Of a DNA stretch of 64,000 nucleotides, positions 19,501-22,371 are shown one piece after another. Within the stretch, counting starts at the first letter, position 1. Each line of letters starts with the position of its first letter. The stretch is from CBDAQR01 sp965199055 (GTDB lineage Bacteria; Pseudomonadota; Gammaproteobacteria; Pseudomonadales; Halieaceae): the NCBI GenBank assembly GCA_965199055.1, contig CBDAQR010000003.1, forward strand, positions 2,232,001 through 2,296,000. The letters are read 5' to 3'. Under the pieces are notes generated by a model that saw only the letters and a program-made list of their open reading frames with translations, ran no database searches and had not been told where the DNA came from. A program made the position numbers and the translations under genes.

Positions 19501-21205
19501 CATCGGTACCCGAGCTATTAGTCAGCGAGACATAGACCTTGGTGACCGAGGTCGTGCCTTCATCGTAGTTGGTGATGCGAACATCACCGTCCACAATGTC
19601 AACTGGCGTGGGGCCGCTGGTGGTATCGAAGGTATTGTTGAAATCGAACCCTGTTGCGCCGCTACTATCATCAAAGTCTGCATCCAGGCGGATTGACGAT
19701 CCGAAGTAATCAAAGAACGCCGCTGAGTTCAGGCTGGAATCACCCTGGTCGGCAAGCGCAAACTTAATGGTGTATTGCTGGCCCGATCCAAAGCCGGAGA
19801 ATTTCGGATCATTAAGGTCGACCACCTGGCCTTCCAGGGTGGTGACAAAGTTCATCTCAACGTTGTCGCCTTCATCCGTACCCGTGTAATCCGTCAGCAC
19901 AACATCGAGGTTCGCCTGCTGGTGCAGCTGGCGCAAATCACTAAACACCAGTTCTTCGGTGGTGCCTTTTTGTTGGTCGATAATGTAGATGCCGAACAGG
20001 TCGGTGAAGTTCTGGGTTACAGCGTAGAAGTAGGTCTCTTCGGTAGAGAAGACATAGCCCAGCGCGAGTTTCTGCACTTCGGGCGTGAAGTCAAACTCGA
20101 AGATGGTGATGTCCCGTTGCAGGAAGTCGATGCTTCTGTCTTCGGAAGACTGATCCAGATCTGAATCGCCACCAACATCTTCTGACGTTTCATCATTGGG
20201 AGAGGTGAGATCATCGCTGGACTGGTTGACTCCGGCGTCCCCTACCAGGTTCTCGGTCAAGCCGGTACTGATAACCACACCGCTTTCCATCAGCGTCACG
20301 CTGGCTGTACCGGTACCGTCATCCACCTGCAGGCTGTCAAAAATTGCTACGCCGCGGTCGTCGCCTTCAAACCGGATGGCGTCGATGCCCAGGCCAGCGC
20401 CATCGGCGGAAATCGCTTCCGCCAGCGCTTCGTCTGCCACCGCGTTGCTACCCAGATCGCCACGGTCCTGGATGCCCAATGCCAACAGGTTGTTCCAACT
20501 GCGCTGGGCGCCCTCGTCAATGACGACGTCGGCTTCCACTTCACCCGCAGTAACTTCCAGGTCCCAGTCGCCGCCCAGAGCAGATGAACCTGTGTCATCG
20601 GTGGAAGCGGCGATATCCGCGCCGGTGATAGAGGCAAGCTCCTCGACAAAGGCGATGCCCTGGTCGCCCTCGGCAACACTACAGCCGTAGATCAGAATAT
20701 CGCCATCTTCGCTGATGGCTTCGCCCCAAGCGCGAAGATGCGACAGCGTATCTCCGGTCAGGCTGTCCTGAGTGAGCGTAGTGTTGCCCAGGCGCAGCTC
20801 GCCCGAGTCGCCGTGACTGACAATGTGCACGGCGTCATAGTTCTGCTCGCTGTTGGAAAGAATGTCGGCGATGAAAGCGACGCCGTCTTCGTCCGGGTCG
20901 ATAAAGTAGACTTCAACTTCGTCGGAGAGATTGGCCAGGAGTTGATTAACATCCTCAACCTGGCTGTCGACGAAGAGAATTTCGTGGGATGGAGCCTCCT
21001 CACCGGGGCCGCCGTCGGCGTTGTCCTGGGTCTCTCCCAGTGCTGCAACAAGATTGGTGAGCTGTTCTTGCTCGGCCTGCAGTTCATCGCGCGCAGCAGC
21101 CTGCGCATCGTCGGCGGCGTTGTCGGCATCCACGACCGTAAGGGCGCCTGCTGCATCCAGCATCGCCCTCTCTTCAAGTCTTCTGTAACGCTTCTTCCAG
21201 TTCAC
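1..21205 (-). CDS. Giant DUF4347/LamG/VCBS-repeat adhesin (partial, C-terminus beyond window)
   Basis: This is one uninterrupted minus-strand frame from GTG at 21205 to the window edge, with at least 7,068 codons. It predicts a very large secreted or cell-surface adhesin. Reading from the N-terminus, it has a basic leader ending in RRLEERAMLDAAG, a DUF4347 domain (about residues 72-242), a choice-of-anchor-L-like domain, and four LamG-like domains. Many VCBS/cadherin-like repeats with the signature DGTFSYTHDGSENFTDSFVY follow. A cadherin-like repeat and then Ig-like repeats lie nearest the edge. I chose GTG at 21205 because AGG lies 8 bases upstream and the leader matches the N-termini of DUF4347 proteins. 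ATG at 21163 is the alternative. The C-terminus, where a type I secretion signal would be expected, is not visible. No dedicated type I ABC transporter is in the window. Adhesion is inferred from the family and not shown. Confidence 0.93.
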   Translation of the reverse strand, partial: MNWKKRYRRLEERAMLDAAGALTVVDADNAADDAQAAARDELQAEQEQLTNLVAALGETQDNADGGPGEEAPSHEILFVDSQVEDVNQLLANLSDEVEVYFIDPDEDGVAFIADILSNSEQNYDAVHIVSHGDSGELRLGNTTLTQDSLTGDTLSHLRAWGEAISEDGDILIYGCSVAEGDQGIAFVEELASITGADIAASTDDTGSSALGGDWDLEVTAGEVEADVVIDEGAQRSWNNLLALGIQDRGDLGSNAVADEALAEAISADGAGLGIDAIRFEGDDRGVAIFDSLQVDDGTGTASVTLMESGVVISTGLTENLVGDAGVNQSSDDLTSPNDETSEDVGGDSDLDQSSEDRSIDFLQRDITIFEFDFTPEVQKLALGYVFSTEETYFYAVTQNFTDLFGIYIIDQQKGTTEELVFSDLRQLHQQANLDVVLTDYTGTDEGDNVEMNFVTTLEGQVVDLNDPKFSGFGSGQQYTIKFALADQGDSSLNSAAFFDYFGSSIRLDADFDDSSGATGFDFNNTFDTTSGPTPVDIVDGDVRITNYDEGTTSVTKVYVSLTNSSGTDELDIDLTGLTNISVASQTADYIELDWTGSVGSPTNIDEIKAALGQITYTNNDGTSTNADQRVIEIKLSDGVTESSTANAYIKMDGAINAATVNNLVTADTQPTLSGSFDAANANELQISVDGTTYTYTGIQSGGTPPAGLTTSGNTWSLNLNVAGQTLTAGTSYNILAENKLTGGAWVGDDLLDANELTVVSGGTTFQAADDTLTVDENTIGTVEASGILSNDLYVPPIVEAEGGTNANLVANFDATQDTDGNSVWEDLDIDGVADLDADLTLGAGVSRLTDVDTNYSAIGAAYQFDGTASATATATAQFDGGHGERSATFEWWIKVDEGLNAGEEYVLGDIGDDDEGFSVVYQAAANPEDGKIIVYFDDEDQAGITQQLELSLGGSVDPSAEFTQVAFTIDQVAETLTLYVNGGSATYGLQASHTFAGAGTLLDDWYPDENANNIVIGGTAGTQGGVDTFTPPTTNNFEGQIASFCLWASDAGGLEDGGGELTAAQVEANYEAIVYPYVSELDNGTTTVAITDPVGGTPQSAEIAGDKGGKFTVFSNGAYTYDPNGYTADNFEYVPPGGATTDSVTYTVKDASGNTVTATINVTVEGINQPYEPVDKSVDVDVDATDFALSIADPVDPDNPDDTIVSITVTELPSEGSVTKSGGGAALKIGDTLLLAELNNLEYDAPGSGSYSGNPVGFFKYEVDDGLAFPVEGTVTINVTGFLDLPTVTDDTTIDAQPTIKGTFNSADSETLTVEVDGNTYTLGVDAALTNVGDDWTLNLATAGQTLAEDTYDVVATASKDSGAIVVVDNDTVDLIVDYIEVPTVDSQATSNQSPILTGTYDEAKGADLVINIEDPDGANDFGPFTLGDPGFTTDGSGNWTLDLSVAEPGGAGSSGTVLADNETYNINAVSSGGGVVQNDETNGELFVLTTLGSHQGISDSLTVSEDDGDTPVAASGVLSNDINSISTLAGNLDRQWSADGDVPGNQFWTDDLLQGLNWDFGANKSPVAATSNFPGITEAYYFDGAGSTAESVINYSFQDIPGDDTDEPRSFEFWIKPDATTDGEYLVFEAGAADAGFSVTYIQGATNQVKLYYDDAAGGTDDTITLNLTGIDPTQEFVQVAVVIDPDNDEVDMYVNGGASTQGSNAGPAAGGASGSFTGTIDDWSSDNPGAIGGAGSGNEGGTFDGEFQGEVAMVRYFTAALSETQVSDNFGSVADHFYVTSATNGSTTINFASESAAADTVTGTNGGQFTIQPNGAYSYNPNGVTPGLFDALPVGASDTDTIDYDAVDVFGNTISAQLSVTINGVNDAPTADTESFSLDNSGTATEADLDAGLTLLDGDTDPDTGDTLTVDTTPVSGPSNGSLTLNSDGTFSYTHNGSATTTDSFVYKVVDSNGGTDTATVSISINPNNPPTADAESFTVAEGGSADEGDLDAGATLLDGDNDLDGDTLTVDTTPVSGPSNGSLTLFTDGTFDYTHDGGETTTDSFVYKISDGKGGTDTATVSITVTPVNDNDPIADAESFTVAEGGTATEADLDAGLTLLDGDTDLDVGDTLTVDTTPVSGPSNGALTLNSDGTFNYEHNGGETSTDSFVYKVKDAAGNTDTATVSITITQVFDQPPVPDAESFTIAEGGTATQLDLDVGSTLLDGDTDADIGDALTVETKAATDPLYGSLTLNTDGTFSYTHDGTENFTDSFVYTVKDKGGNTAQATVSITITPVNENDPVADAESFTVLEGGTATEGDLDAGATLLDGDTDLDTGDTLSIDTTPVVDVAHGSLTLNSNGTFSYTHDDSENFTDSFVYKVKDAAGNTDTATVSITVTPVNDNPPVADDESFTVNVSGTATEADLDSGATLLDGDTDLDTGDTLTVDTNPVVDVTNASLILNTDGTFSYTHNGGPTTTDSFEYKVTDAGGNFDTATVSITINNDITPPPVPTVDLLASSDSTGGTSTDSDDLTTDTTPTFRIFLNAVAGPDDAIAGDSVQLYLDSVAFGAPVVLTGTDISNGYVDITTSALVDAAYSVTADVSDQEGNTSAQSAALVVTIDTTIATPFANFLATSSTTPTLSGTFDSTDTATLVVEIVGEDSYTLGTDTELSTIGDFWQLEVPGSLGLTDGTYEIKVSVEDALGNTATDGSSNELIINTSDLLVTADDILGVTEDSAPTTVPADGVLSNDLILTPDPAGETITTDRLRSEFVASDDDGANSVWEDTGTGGYDLTLGSGVSYDTSFDSNLTNIDAAYKFDGTSNATAVSAAAIAGELSADSATFELWLKLDDLTGADNDKEYILLDAGDDNEGFSIVYRAPSDLGGADTEADGQIVVYYHDDNNKGDNFTATLDLNGTIDPTEEFFQLGVRVTDVGGGDNLDILINGGDATGGLQTTVTGVDIRDWSRADAIAIGSTTGQQGGGSESSTTPTNFSGYIASFRLYDDGAETNITLTDTQMRDNYLGTLNVDPYVSKAAGTTSSDIADPEGGSPTSATVEGSNGGEFIVKSDGSYTYDPNGITSGAFDYLVAGATTEDTFVYTVTTPDGQTDTATVTVTVTGINDAPTAPTNAIAVDFDSTGNPLGLTAPFATGGFQLDPDTGDGSLTITVTQLPSEGVVKLNGVAVSVNDTLLVSELLDPGATGLTYDGPDVLHTGNPITDFKFEVDDGTALPVEGSVAISINSYTGFIANPTVDSLTTSNTLPTITGTFSDTAAEELVIKVDGKTYTATDLLSGPAVIPPGLILAGNTWTLDLDAAGQPALSGGTYNIEVINENAAMDSSKDTTSGELVIDLTGPSAPTVVSQTTISGTPTITGTWDSSDAGDLVVTVNKVDYTLSSSPELSTAGDNWTLNIPSSDKLSDDTYSMTAVASDPYGNTSSDVTAEELIVDSSAILVINDDTLTVGEDDSGTLVPADGILTNDIFAFDASQVSAEATNIVAEFIATTDGSGTWADGAIDGTANLDRDLTYNTSDVTFTSTPNTNIGSITGAYELDGSKGAPGLVGTGEYAEALTEDTATFELWARLDGGSFADDGEYVLLDVGDQNEGFSVVYQTPSDITGADDPSDGKLVLYFEDDDKGTQQVLELDLSTALTPIDPTSEYFQVVVAVADAGANTVSLYVNGGDSTGGLQATASPGDIDDWSRADAIAVGALNGGQGGLDAGGGAPTANAMTGEVASLTIYGNTSAGYELSAQQVADNYLSKLNDPYVSKIDNGGSSAVIADPAGGTATSNTLTGSNGGTFTVFSNGSYIYDPNGQFEDLAVGTTDTDTLTYTVTDSLGETDTATITITIEGANDAPTLDTNDGLTLDEGATGTITTSLLDVSDIDFDDAPTDTDEDDITYTVTDIPDYGTLFIDGVAAAKNDTFSQEDIDANKITYVHDDTENFSDSFKFSVDDGDEDSSGAITGTFNITINPVNDNTPVADTESFTVDEGGTATQADLDAGTTLLTGDTDVDLPNDTLTVVTTPVVDVSNGSLTLFSDGTFSYTHDGGETTTDSFVYAVKDAVGNTDTATNEDTSLSIDVLANDSDVDGDTISVSGVSAGSGTAVVNTAGEVDYTPATNFTGTDTITYTITDGTLTDTATVSVTVDPVNDAPDAVADAVTTNEDTSLSIDVLANDSDVDGDTISVSGVSAGSGTAVVNTAGEVDYTPATNFTGTDTITYTITDGTLTDTATVSVTVTAVDDPTQLVSGDSDSGNEDSVLGNTLVVTDDDGLSGSYFSIDTQGANGVATISGTNGVWTYTPNMDFHGTDSFTVTVTDDESNESLVTVSVTVTPVDDIVPDSNATTDNEAVSGDVSTNDTFEAASPVYTINNDAKSGMVSDDGDGEYTYTPDTDFVGTDTFTYQVVSGNTTETSTVTITVTANDDGPATVDAGGSDTATGAEDTVLSNTLKVTDPDGLSSTPFAIDTDGTNGTATINDSGYWTYTPNPDFNGTDTFTVQVTDAQSNTSTVTLSVTVTPEVDIAPDGVTTTTDTPVAGDASTNDTFDAGAVYTINDDAANGSVTGGTDGTFTYTPATGFTGTDSFTYKVASGGVTETSTVSVTVTLDTEPAAAGDTIKVDEGKTATLLDGGASSVLDNDSGLADTPVTVSLESGPSHDSAFTLNADGTFSYTHDGSENFTDSFVYKVTDDDGQTSKATVTIDVTPVSDATPVAVDDAITVNEGSTATLLDGGASTVLGNDTGLADSATVSLDTDVAHGALTLNADGTFSYDHDGSENFTDSFVYTITDSDGETSKATVAITVTPVSDATPVAVDDAITVNEGSTATLLDGGASTVLGNDTGLADSATVSLDTDVAHGALTLNADGTFSYDHDGSENFTDSFVYTITDSDGETSKATVAITVTPVSDQTPIAADDVIKVDEGKTATTLDGGASTVLDNDAGLADSATVSLDTDVAHGALTLNADGTFNYTHDGSENFTDSFVYTITDSDGQTSTATVTIDVTPVTDTTPGAVNDAITVNEGSTATTLDGGAANVLGNDTGLDDVPVTVSLVSGPDHDSAFTLNADGTFSYTHDGSENFTDSFVYQIEDNDGQTSQATVSITVTPVSDATPGAVDDSITVDEGKTATTLDGGAASVLSNDTDLDDAPVTVSLVSGPDHDSAFTLNADGTFSYTHDGSENFTDSFVYQVKDSDGEVDTATVSITVSQSDDGPGTVDAGGSDTATGAEDTVLSNTLKVTDPDGLSATPFAIDTDGKNGTATINDSGYWTYTPNPDFNGTDTFTVQVTDAQSNTSTVTLSVTVTPEVDIAPDGVTTTTDTPVAGDASTNDTFDAGAVYTINDDAANGSVTGGTDGTFTYTPATGFTGTDSFTYKVASGGVTETSTVSVTVTLDTEPAAAGDTIKVDEGKTATLLDGGASSVLDNDSGLADTPVTVSLESGPSHDSAFTLNADGTFSYTHDGSENFTDSFVYKVTDDDGQTSKATVTIDVTPLDDGASVVGAGGGDSGTGPEDADISETLSIDDDDGLGANAFAVTSQGAHGSAVIDAASGEWTYSPDPDFNGTDSFVVKVTDSQGFTTDITIDVTVTPLADANPDNDATTDGTPVSGDVSTNDTFDSSAILTINNDASNGVVSGDADGKYTYTPASSFTGTDSFTYQVSSGGVTETSTVTIVVSVDDDGPATVISGDEGTGDEDTVIGSTLQVSDPDGLSGFIYTLNTDGSDGNASIAAETGAWTYTPDTNFFGTDTFTVTVTDEQANTSTVTVTVYVLPVNDEPVAADDSFVTNEDVPVSLDVTSGAGADTDVDGDTLFVSQVDGKAITAGGASVAVTDGSVNLDVDGVTLTFTPDSNYHGPVSFDYVISDGTDTDTATVTGTVISVNDAPVTTAAGITVDEESTGTPIGIPVPTDVDGDSLTITVTALPTSGTVTYSDGSPVLLSDDLTLGELTSLRYNAPEDFETGSAGSFAYSVDDGTVAVQGVALFTVNAVDDAPVVTGTFTGNVTEGDVGDAPETDSGTIAISDADASDTPAFADQGATPGDNAYGSFTLSGGVWTYELDQSAVQSLSSTDNVTDSITYTATDGTTQSVVVTIAGTNDAPVAVNTSITVDEESTDNALSLNVPADIDGDTLSVVITALPINGEIKLSDGTVVDLGVPATVNLTLAQLNGLTYDAPEDHPGGAAGSLVYSLNDGTETVFGTVDFNITAQNDAPSITTGSAFEIFENTTSVTTIGASDVDDATLTFSIDGGADSALFEIDKDTGALSFKSAPDFETKLDADTDNVYEVTVKVSDGTESDTQALTVTVKDVDEIPPAAPTVNTQTSNSLTPEIGGTATLSAGEALTVKVNGATYTNVPVVGGNWTIDLATAIPSSGTLGTFVDGISYEIIATVEDAAGNESTDSSSSELTIDTSAPTLPTVISQVTKDTTPDIKGTYDSSDAAGGLTVEVDGTTYTLGTDPELTAVGDDWTLAITTPLAENTYDVTVTVNDGVNDRTDSTGSELTIDVTAPGAPSVDSQTATTTTPTITGGATLGSGEVLTVEVDGEIYTAGDGNLSYDGLNNTWSLSIPVGDALGDGTYNVTATITDEAGNATSDPSSGELTVDVTPPSATLSVDNVTADNIINAQEDDAATIDVSGTVSGEFSTGDAVTLTINGNDYAGVVDAGGDFTIAVVTADLLDDPDTTIAASIDVTDVAGNSATVGVSHGYSLDSTPPSATISVDNVTADNIINAVEDDAPTIDVSGSVSGEFSTGDAVTLTVNGNDYAGTVDAAGDFTIAVNTADLLSDPDTTIAASVDVTDLGGNSNTVGAAHAYSIDIAAPTATLSVDNVTADNIINALEDDAPSIDVTGTVSGEFSTGDAVTLTVNGNDYAGTVDASGDFTITVNTTDLLNDPDTTIAASIDVTDAAGNTATVDQDHSYSTDAVAPTATLSIDNVTADNVINALEDDAATIDVSGTVSGEFSTGDAVTLTVNGNDYAGTVDASGDFTIAVNTTDLLSDPDTTIAATIDVTDVAGNTATVNEDHSYSIDGGTPSATLVIDNVTSDNIINALEDDAATIDVSGTVSGEFSTGDAVTLTVNGNDYAGTVYASGDFTIAVNTTD
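4811..5506 (-). repeat. 696-bp perfect direct repeat, copy A
   Basis: Base by base this segment is identical to 7154-7849, at an offset of 2,343 bases. It covers a little over two VCBS-like modules of the giant adhesin. Similarity continues, imperfectly, beyond the end towards 5650. Identity over 696 bases, where neighbouring modules differ at many positions, points to a recent segmental duplication or gene conversion. Confidence 0.95.
6557..7150 (-). repeat. Tandem pair of 297-bp VCBS-like units
   Basis: Units 6557-6853 and 6854-7150 are head-to-tail copies of 297 bases (99 residues). I count five base differences, and each leaves the amino acid unchanged. The unit encodes AVDDAITVNEGSTATLLDG and the DGTFSYDHDGSENFTDSF signature. 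The unit abuts copy B of the 696-bp repeat. Confidence 0.92.
7154..7849 (-). repeat. 696-bp perfect direct repeat, copy B
   Basis: Identical to 4811-5506. The copy directly follows the 297-bp tandem pair. Downstream of 7849 the two copies diverge (accattcgtacc against gccgttcttacc) but remain alike to about 8000. Confidence 0.95.
8553..9052 (-). repeat. 273-bp direct repeat pair
   Basis: Bases 8553-8779 and 8826-9052 are identical at an offset of 273 (91 residues). They encode a cadherin-like module with NEDTSLSIDVLANDSDVDGD and FTGTDTITYTITDG. The second copy then diverges into a different VCBS module at 9053. Confidence 0.93.
9985..10640 (-). other. LamG-like domain 4 of the giant adhesin
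   Basis: The minus-strand translation shows a laminin-G/concanavalin-like fold signature: GAYELDGS, then ATFELWARLDG, EYVLLDVGDQNEGFSVVYQ, LYVNGGDSTGGLQ and QVADNYLSK. It is followed by a VCBS-type linker beginning PYVSKIDNGG. LamG domains commonly bind glycans or matrix proteins; the ligand here is unknown. Confidence 0.75.
12190..12830 (-). other. LamG-like domain 3 of the giant adhesin
   Basis: The translation contains DAAYKFDGTSN, ATFELWLKLDDL, EYILLDAGDDNEGFSIVYR, LDILINGGDATGGLQ and QMRDNYLGTLN. The arrangement matches the other three LamG-like domains in this protein. Confidence 0.75.
15890..16480 (-). other. LamG-like domain 2 of the giant adhesin
   Basis: The translation contains TEAYYFDGAGST, SFEFWIKPDATTDGEYLVF, GFSVTYIQGATNQVKLYYDD, VDMYVNGGASTQGS and ETQVSDNFGS. 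It is followed by a VCBS-like linker with the phrase GAYSYNPNG. Confidence 0.75.
17990..18640 (-). other. LamG-like domain 1 of the giant adhesin
   Basis: The translation contains GAAYQFDGTAS, ATFEWWIKVDEG, EYVLGDIGDDDEGFSVVYQ, LTLYVNGGSATYGLQ and VEANYEAIVYPYVS. This is the LamG copy nearest the N-terminus. Confidence 0.75.
19700..20340 (-). other. Choice-of-anchor-L-like domain of the giant adhesin
   Basis: The segment encodes SVTLMESGVVISTGL, then ITIFEFDFTPEVQKLALGY, VFSTEETYFYAV and FTDLFGIYIID, and later VDLNDPKFSGFGSG. This pattern (an EFDF strand, a YVFSTEE motif and a DxFGI strand) is that of the choice-of-anchor L family found in large extracellular proteins. The match is by eye. 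Confidence 0.6.
20480..20990 (-). other. DUF4347 domain of the giant adhesin
   Basis: The translation shows EILFVDSQVEDVNQLLANL, YDAVHIVSHGDSGELRLGN, ILIYGCSVAEGDQGIAFVEE and the closing GGDWDLEVTAGEVE. The VSHG and YGCSVA strings, followed by a region ending SWNNLLA, are typical of DUF4347, an N-terminal domain of very large repeat adhesins. Confidence 0.88.
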
Positions 21206-21536
21206 TGTTTAGACCTGGTCTGTTACGGACACCAAAACCCAACCGACATGACGCCGGGCGGGTTACCTTTGTTCGACCCCGCAGGGTGTATCCCTGCCTG
21301 CAAATTTTATGTGTTGCCGGTGCTCTTTTTTCCCTTGAGCCCTTCTTTATATGCCAAGTCTGTGACAGGGCTCACAAACATGCAATGGTATTACTACGGA
21401 ATCCGTAGTTATTAGCAAACGGAGCTTTGAAATCCGCATTCCACGCGGCCTGCGAGGCAGAGGACTCGGCCACAGGACGCGCGACCTCCTAATATGCTAT
21501 ATAGAGTTTCCTGTTTAGCCGAGTTGGTTATTTAGC
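21206..21536. promoter_or_regulatory. Divergent intergenic region between the adhesin and the dioxygenase
   Basis: This 331-bp stretch separates the GTG start of the giant adhesin from the ATG of the TauD-like gene and must hold promoters for both. It contains a 17-bp palindrome (21393-21409) and an AT-rich tttata at 21346-21351 that reads TATAAA towards the adhesin. A 6-bp hairpin (GCAGGG / CCCTGC) lies near 21280-21296 in the adhesin leader. No convincing -35 hexamer is visible for either direction, and I see no recognisable riboswitch or small gene. Confidence 0.6.
21393..21409. promoter_or_regulatory. 17-bp perfect palindrome, candidate operator of the adhesin
   Basis: The bases ACTACGGA-A-TCCGTAGT form a perfect inverted repeat around 21401. 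If the TATAAA at 21351-21346 is the adhesin -10 box, the palindrome centre lies about 60 bases upstream of the start site, a usual position for an activator. Part of the same site (GGATTCCGTAGT) recurs at 29719-29730. The binding protein is unknown. Confidence 0.55.
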
Positions 21537-22361
21537 ATGTTGAAGTTGACCCCTGTTGCGGGCGCTTTAGGCGCCGAAGTGGCCGGAATTGACCTGACAC
21601 AGCCAATAGATGATGCGCTTTATCTTAAGATTCGCTCGGCGCTGGTTGAGCACCAGGTGTTGTTCTTCCGTGACCAAGCCATCGAGCCGGCACACCAGAA
21701 GGCTCTGGCGGACCGCTTCGGCCCTCTCCAGACCCACCCCGCCTACCAAACTGTTGAGGGCTACCCGGAGATAACGATTCTGGAAAGCACACCCGAGGTG
21801 CCGACGAAGATAGAAAAATGGCACACGGATATGACCTTTCGTCCGCACCCGCCGATGGGCACCATGCTGCGCTCCCGCATTATCCCGGAAAAGGGCGGTG
21901 ACACGCTATTTGCGAGCATGACCGCGGCTTATGAAGCCCTGTCTCCTGCGCTGCAGCAGTTTTTGAGCGGACTCACCGCGGTGCATGACTTTTCCCACGG
22001 ATTCAAAGAGAGCTTGGCAGAGCCTGGCGGGGCAGAGCGACTAAAATCAGCACTGGACGCCAATCCCCCCGTGGAGCACCCCGTGGTTCGCACCCATCCG
22101 GAGAGTGGCCGTAAACTGATTTTTGTTAACGAGTTGTTCACCACCCATATTCAGGAGCTTTCAGCTACCGAAAGTGAATACTTACTTTCATTTATATTCA
22201 ATCATATCAAGGCACCTGAGTTCGCGTGTCGATTTCACTGGAGTGCCAATGCCATCGCCTTCTGGGACAACCGCAGCACCCAGCATAAGCCCGTGAATGA
22301 CTATTTTCCCGCGCACCGTCGCATGGAACGCATTACTATAGACGGAGACCGCCCCTACTAA
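21537..22361 (+). CDS. TauD/TfdA-family Fe(II)/2-oxoglutarate dioxygenase
   Basis: This 274-residue protein has the size and layout of TauD/TfdA dioxygenases, which hydroxylate small organic substrates such as taurine, using Fe(II) and 2-oxoglutarate in the cytoplasm. The N-terminal GAEVAGIDLTQP, the metal-binding pair in KWHTDMTF (HxD), the later second histidine and the WDNRSTQH motif near the C-terminus are all present. The substrate cannot be read from the sequence. The gene ends 10 bases before the sensor phosphatase gene, so the two are probably co-transcribed. No strong ribosome binding site precedes the ATG. Confidence 0.88.
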   Translation: MLKLTPVAGALGAEVAGIDLTQPIDDALYLKIRSALVEHQVLFFRDQAIEPAHQKALADRFGPLQTHPAYQTVEGYPEITILESTPEVPTKIEKWHTDMTFRPHPPMGTMLRSRIIPEKGGDTLFASMTAAYEALSPALQQFLSGLTAVHDFSHGFKESLAEPGGAERLKSALDANPPVEHPVVRTHPESGRKLIFVNELFTTHIQELSATESEYLLSFIFNHIKAPEFACRFHWSANAIAFWDNRSTQHKPVNDYFPAHRRMERITIDGDRPY

Positions 22362-22371
22362 GGAACCCGCT

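Noticed and set aside
21206..21392. A c-di-GMP or other riboswitch in the adhesin leader
   Set aside because: I could not match the conserved core of a known class; only a simple hairpin is visible.
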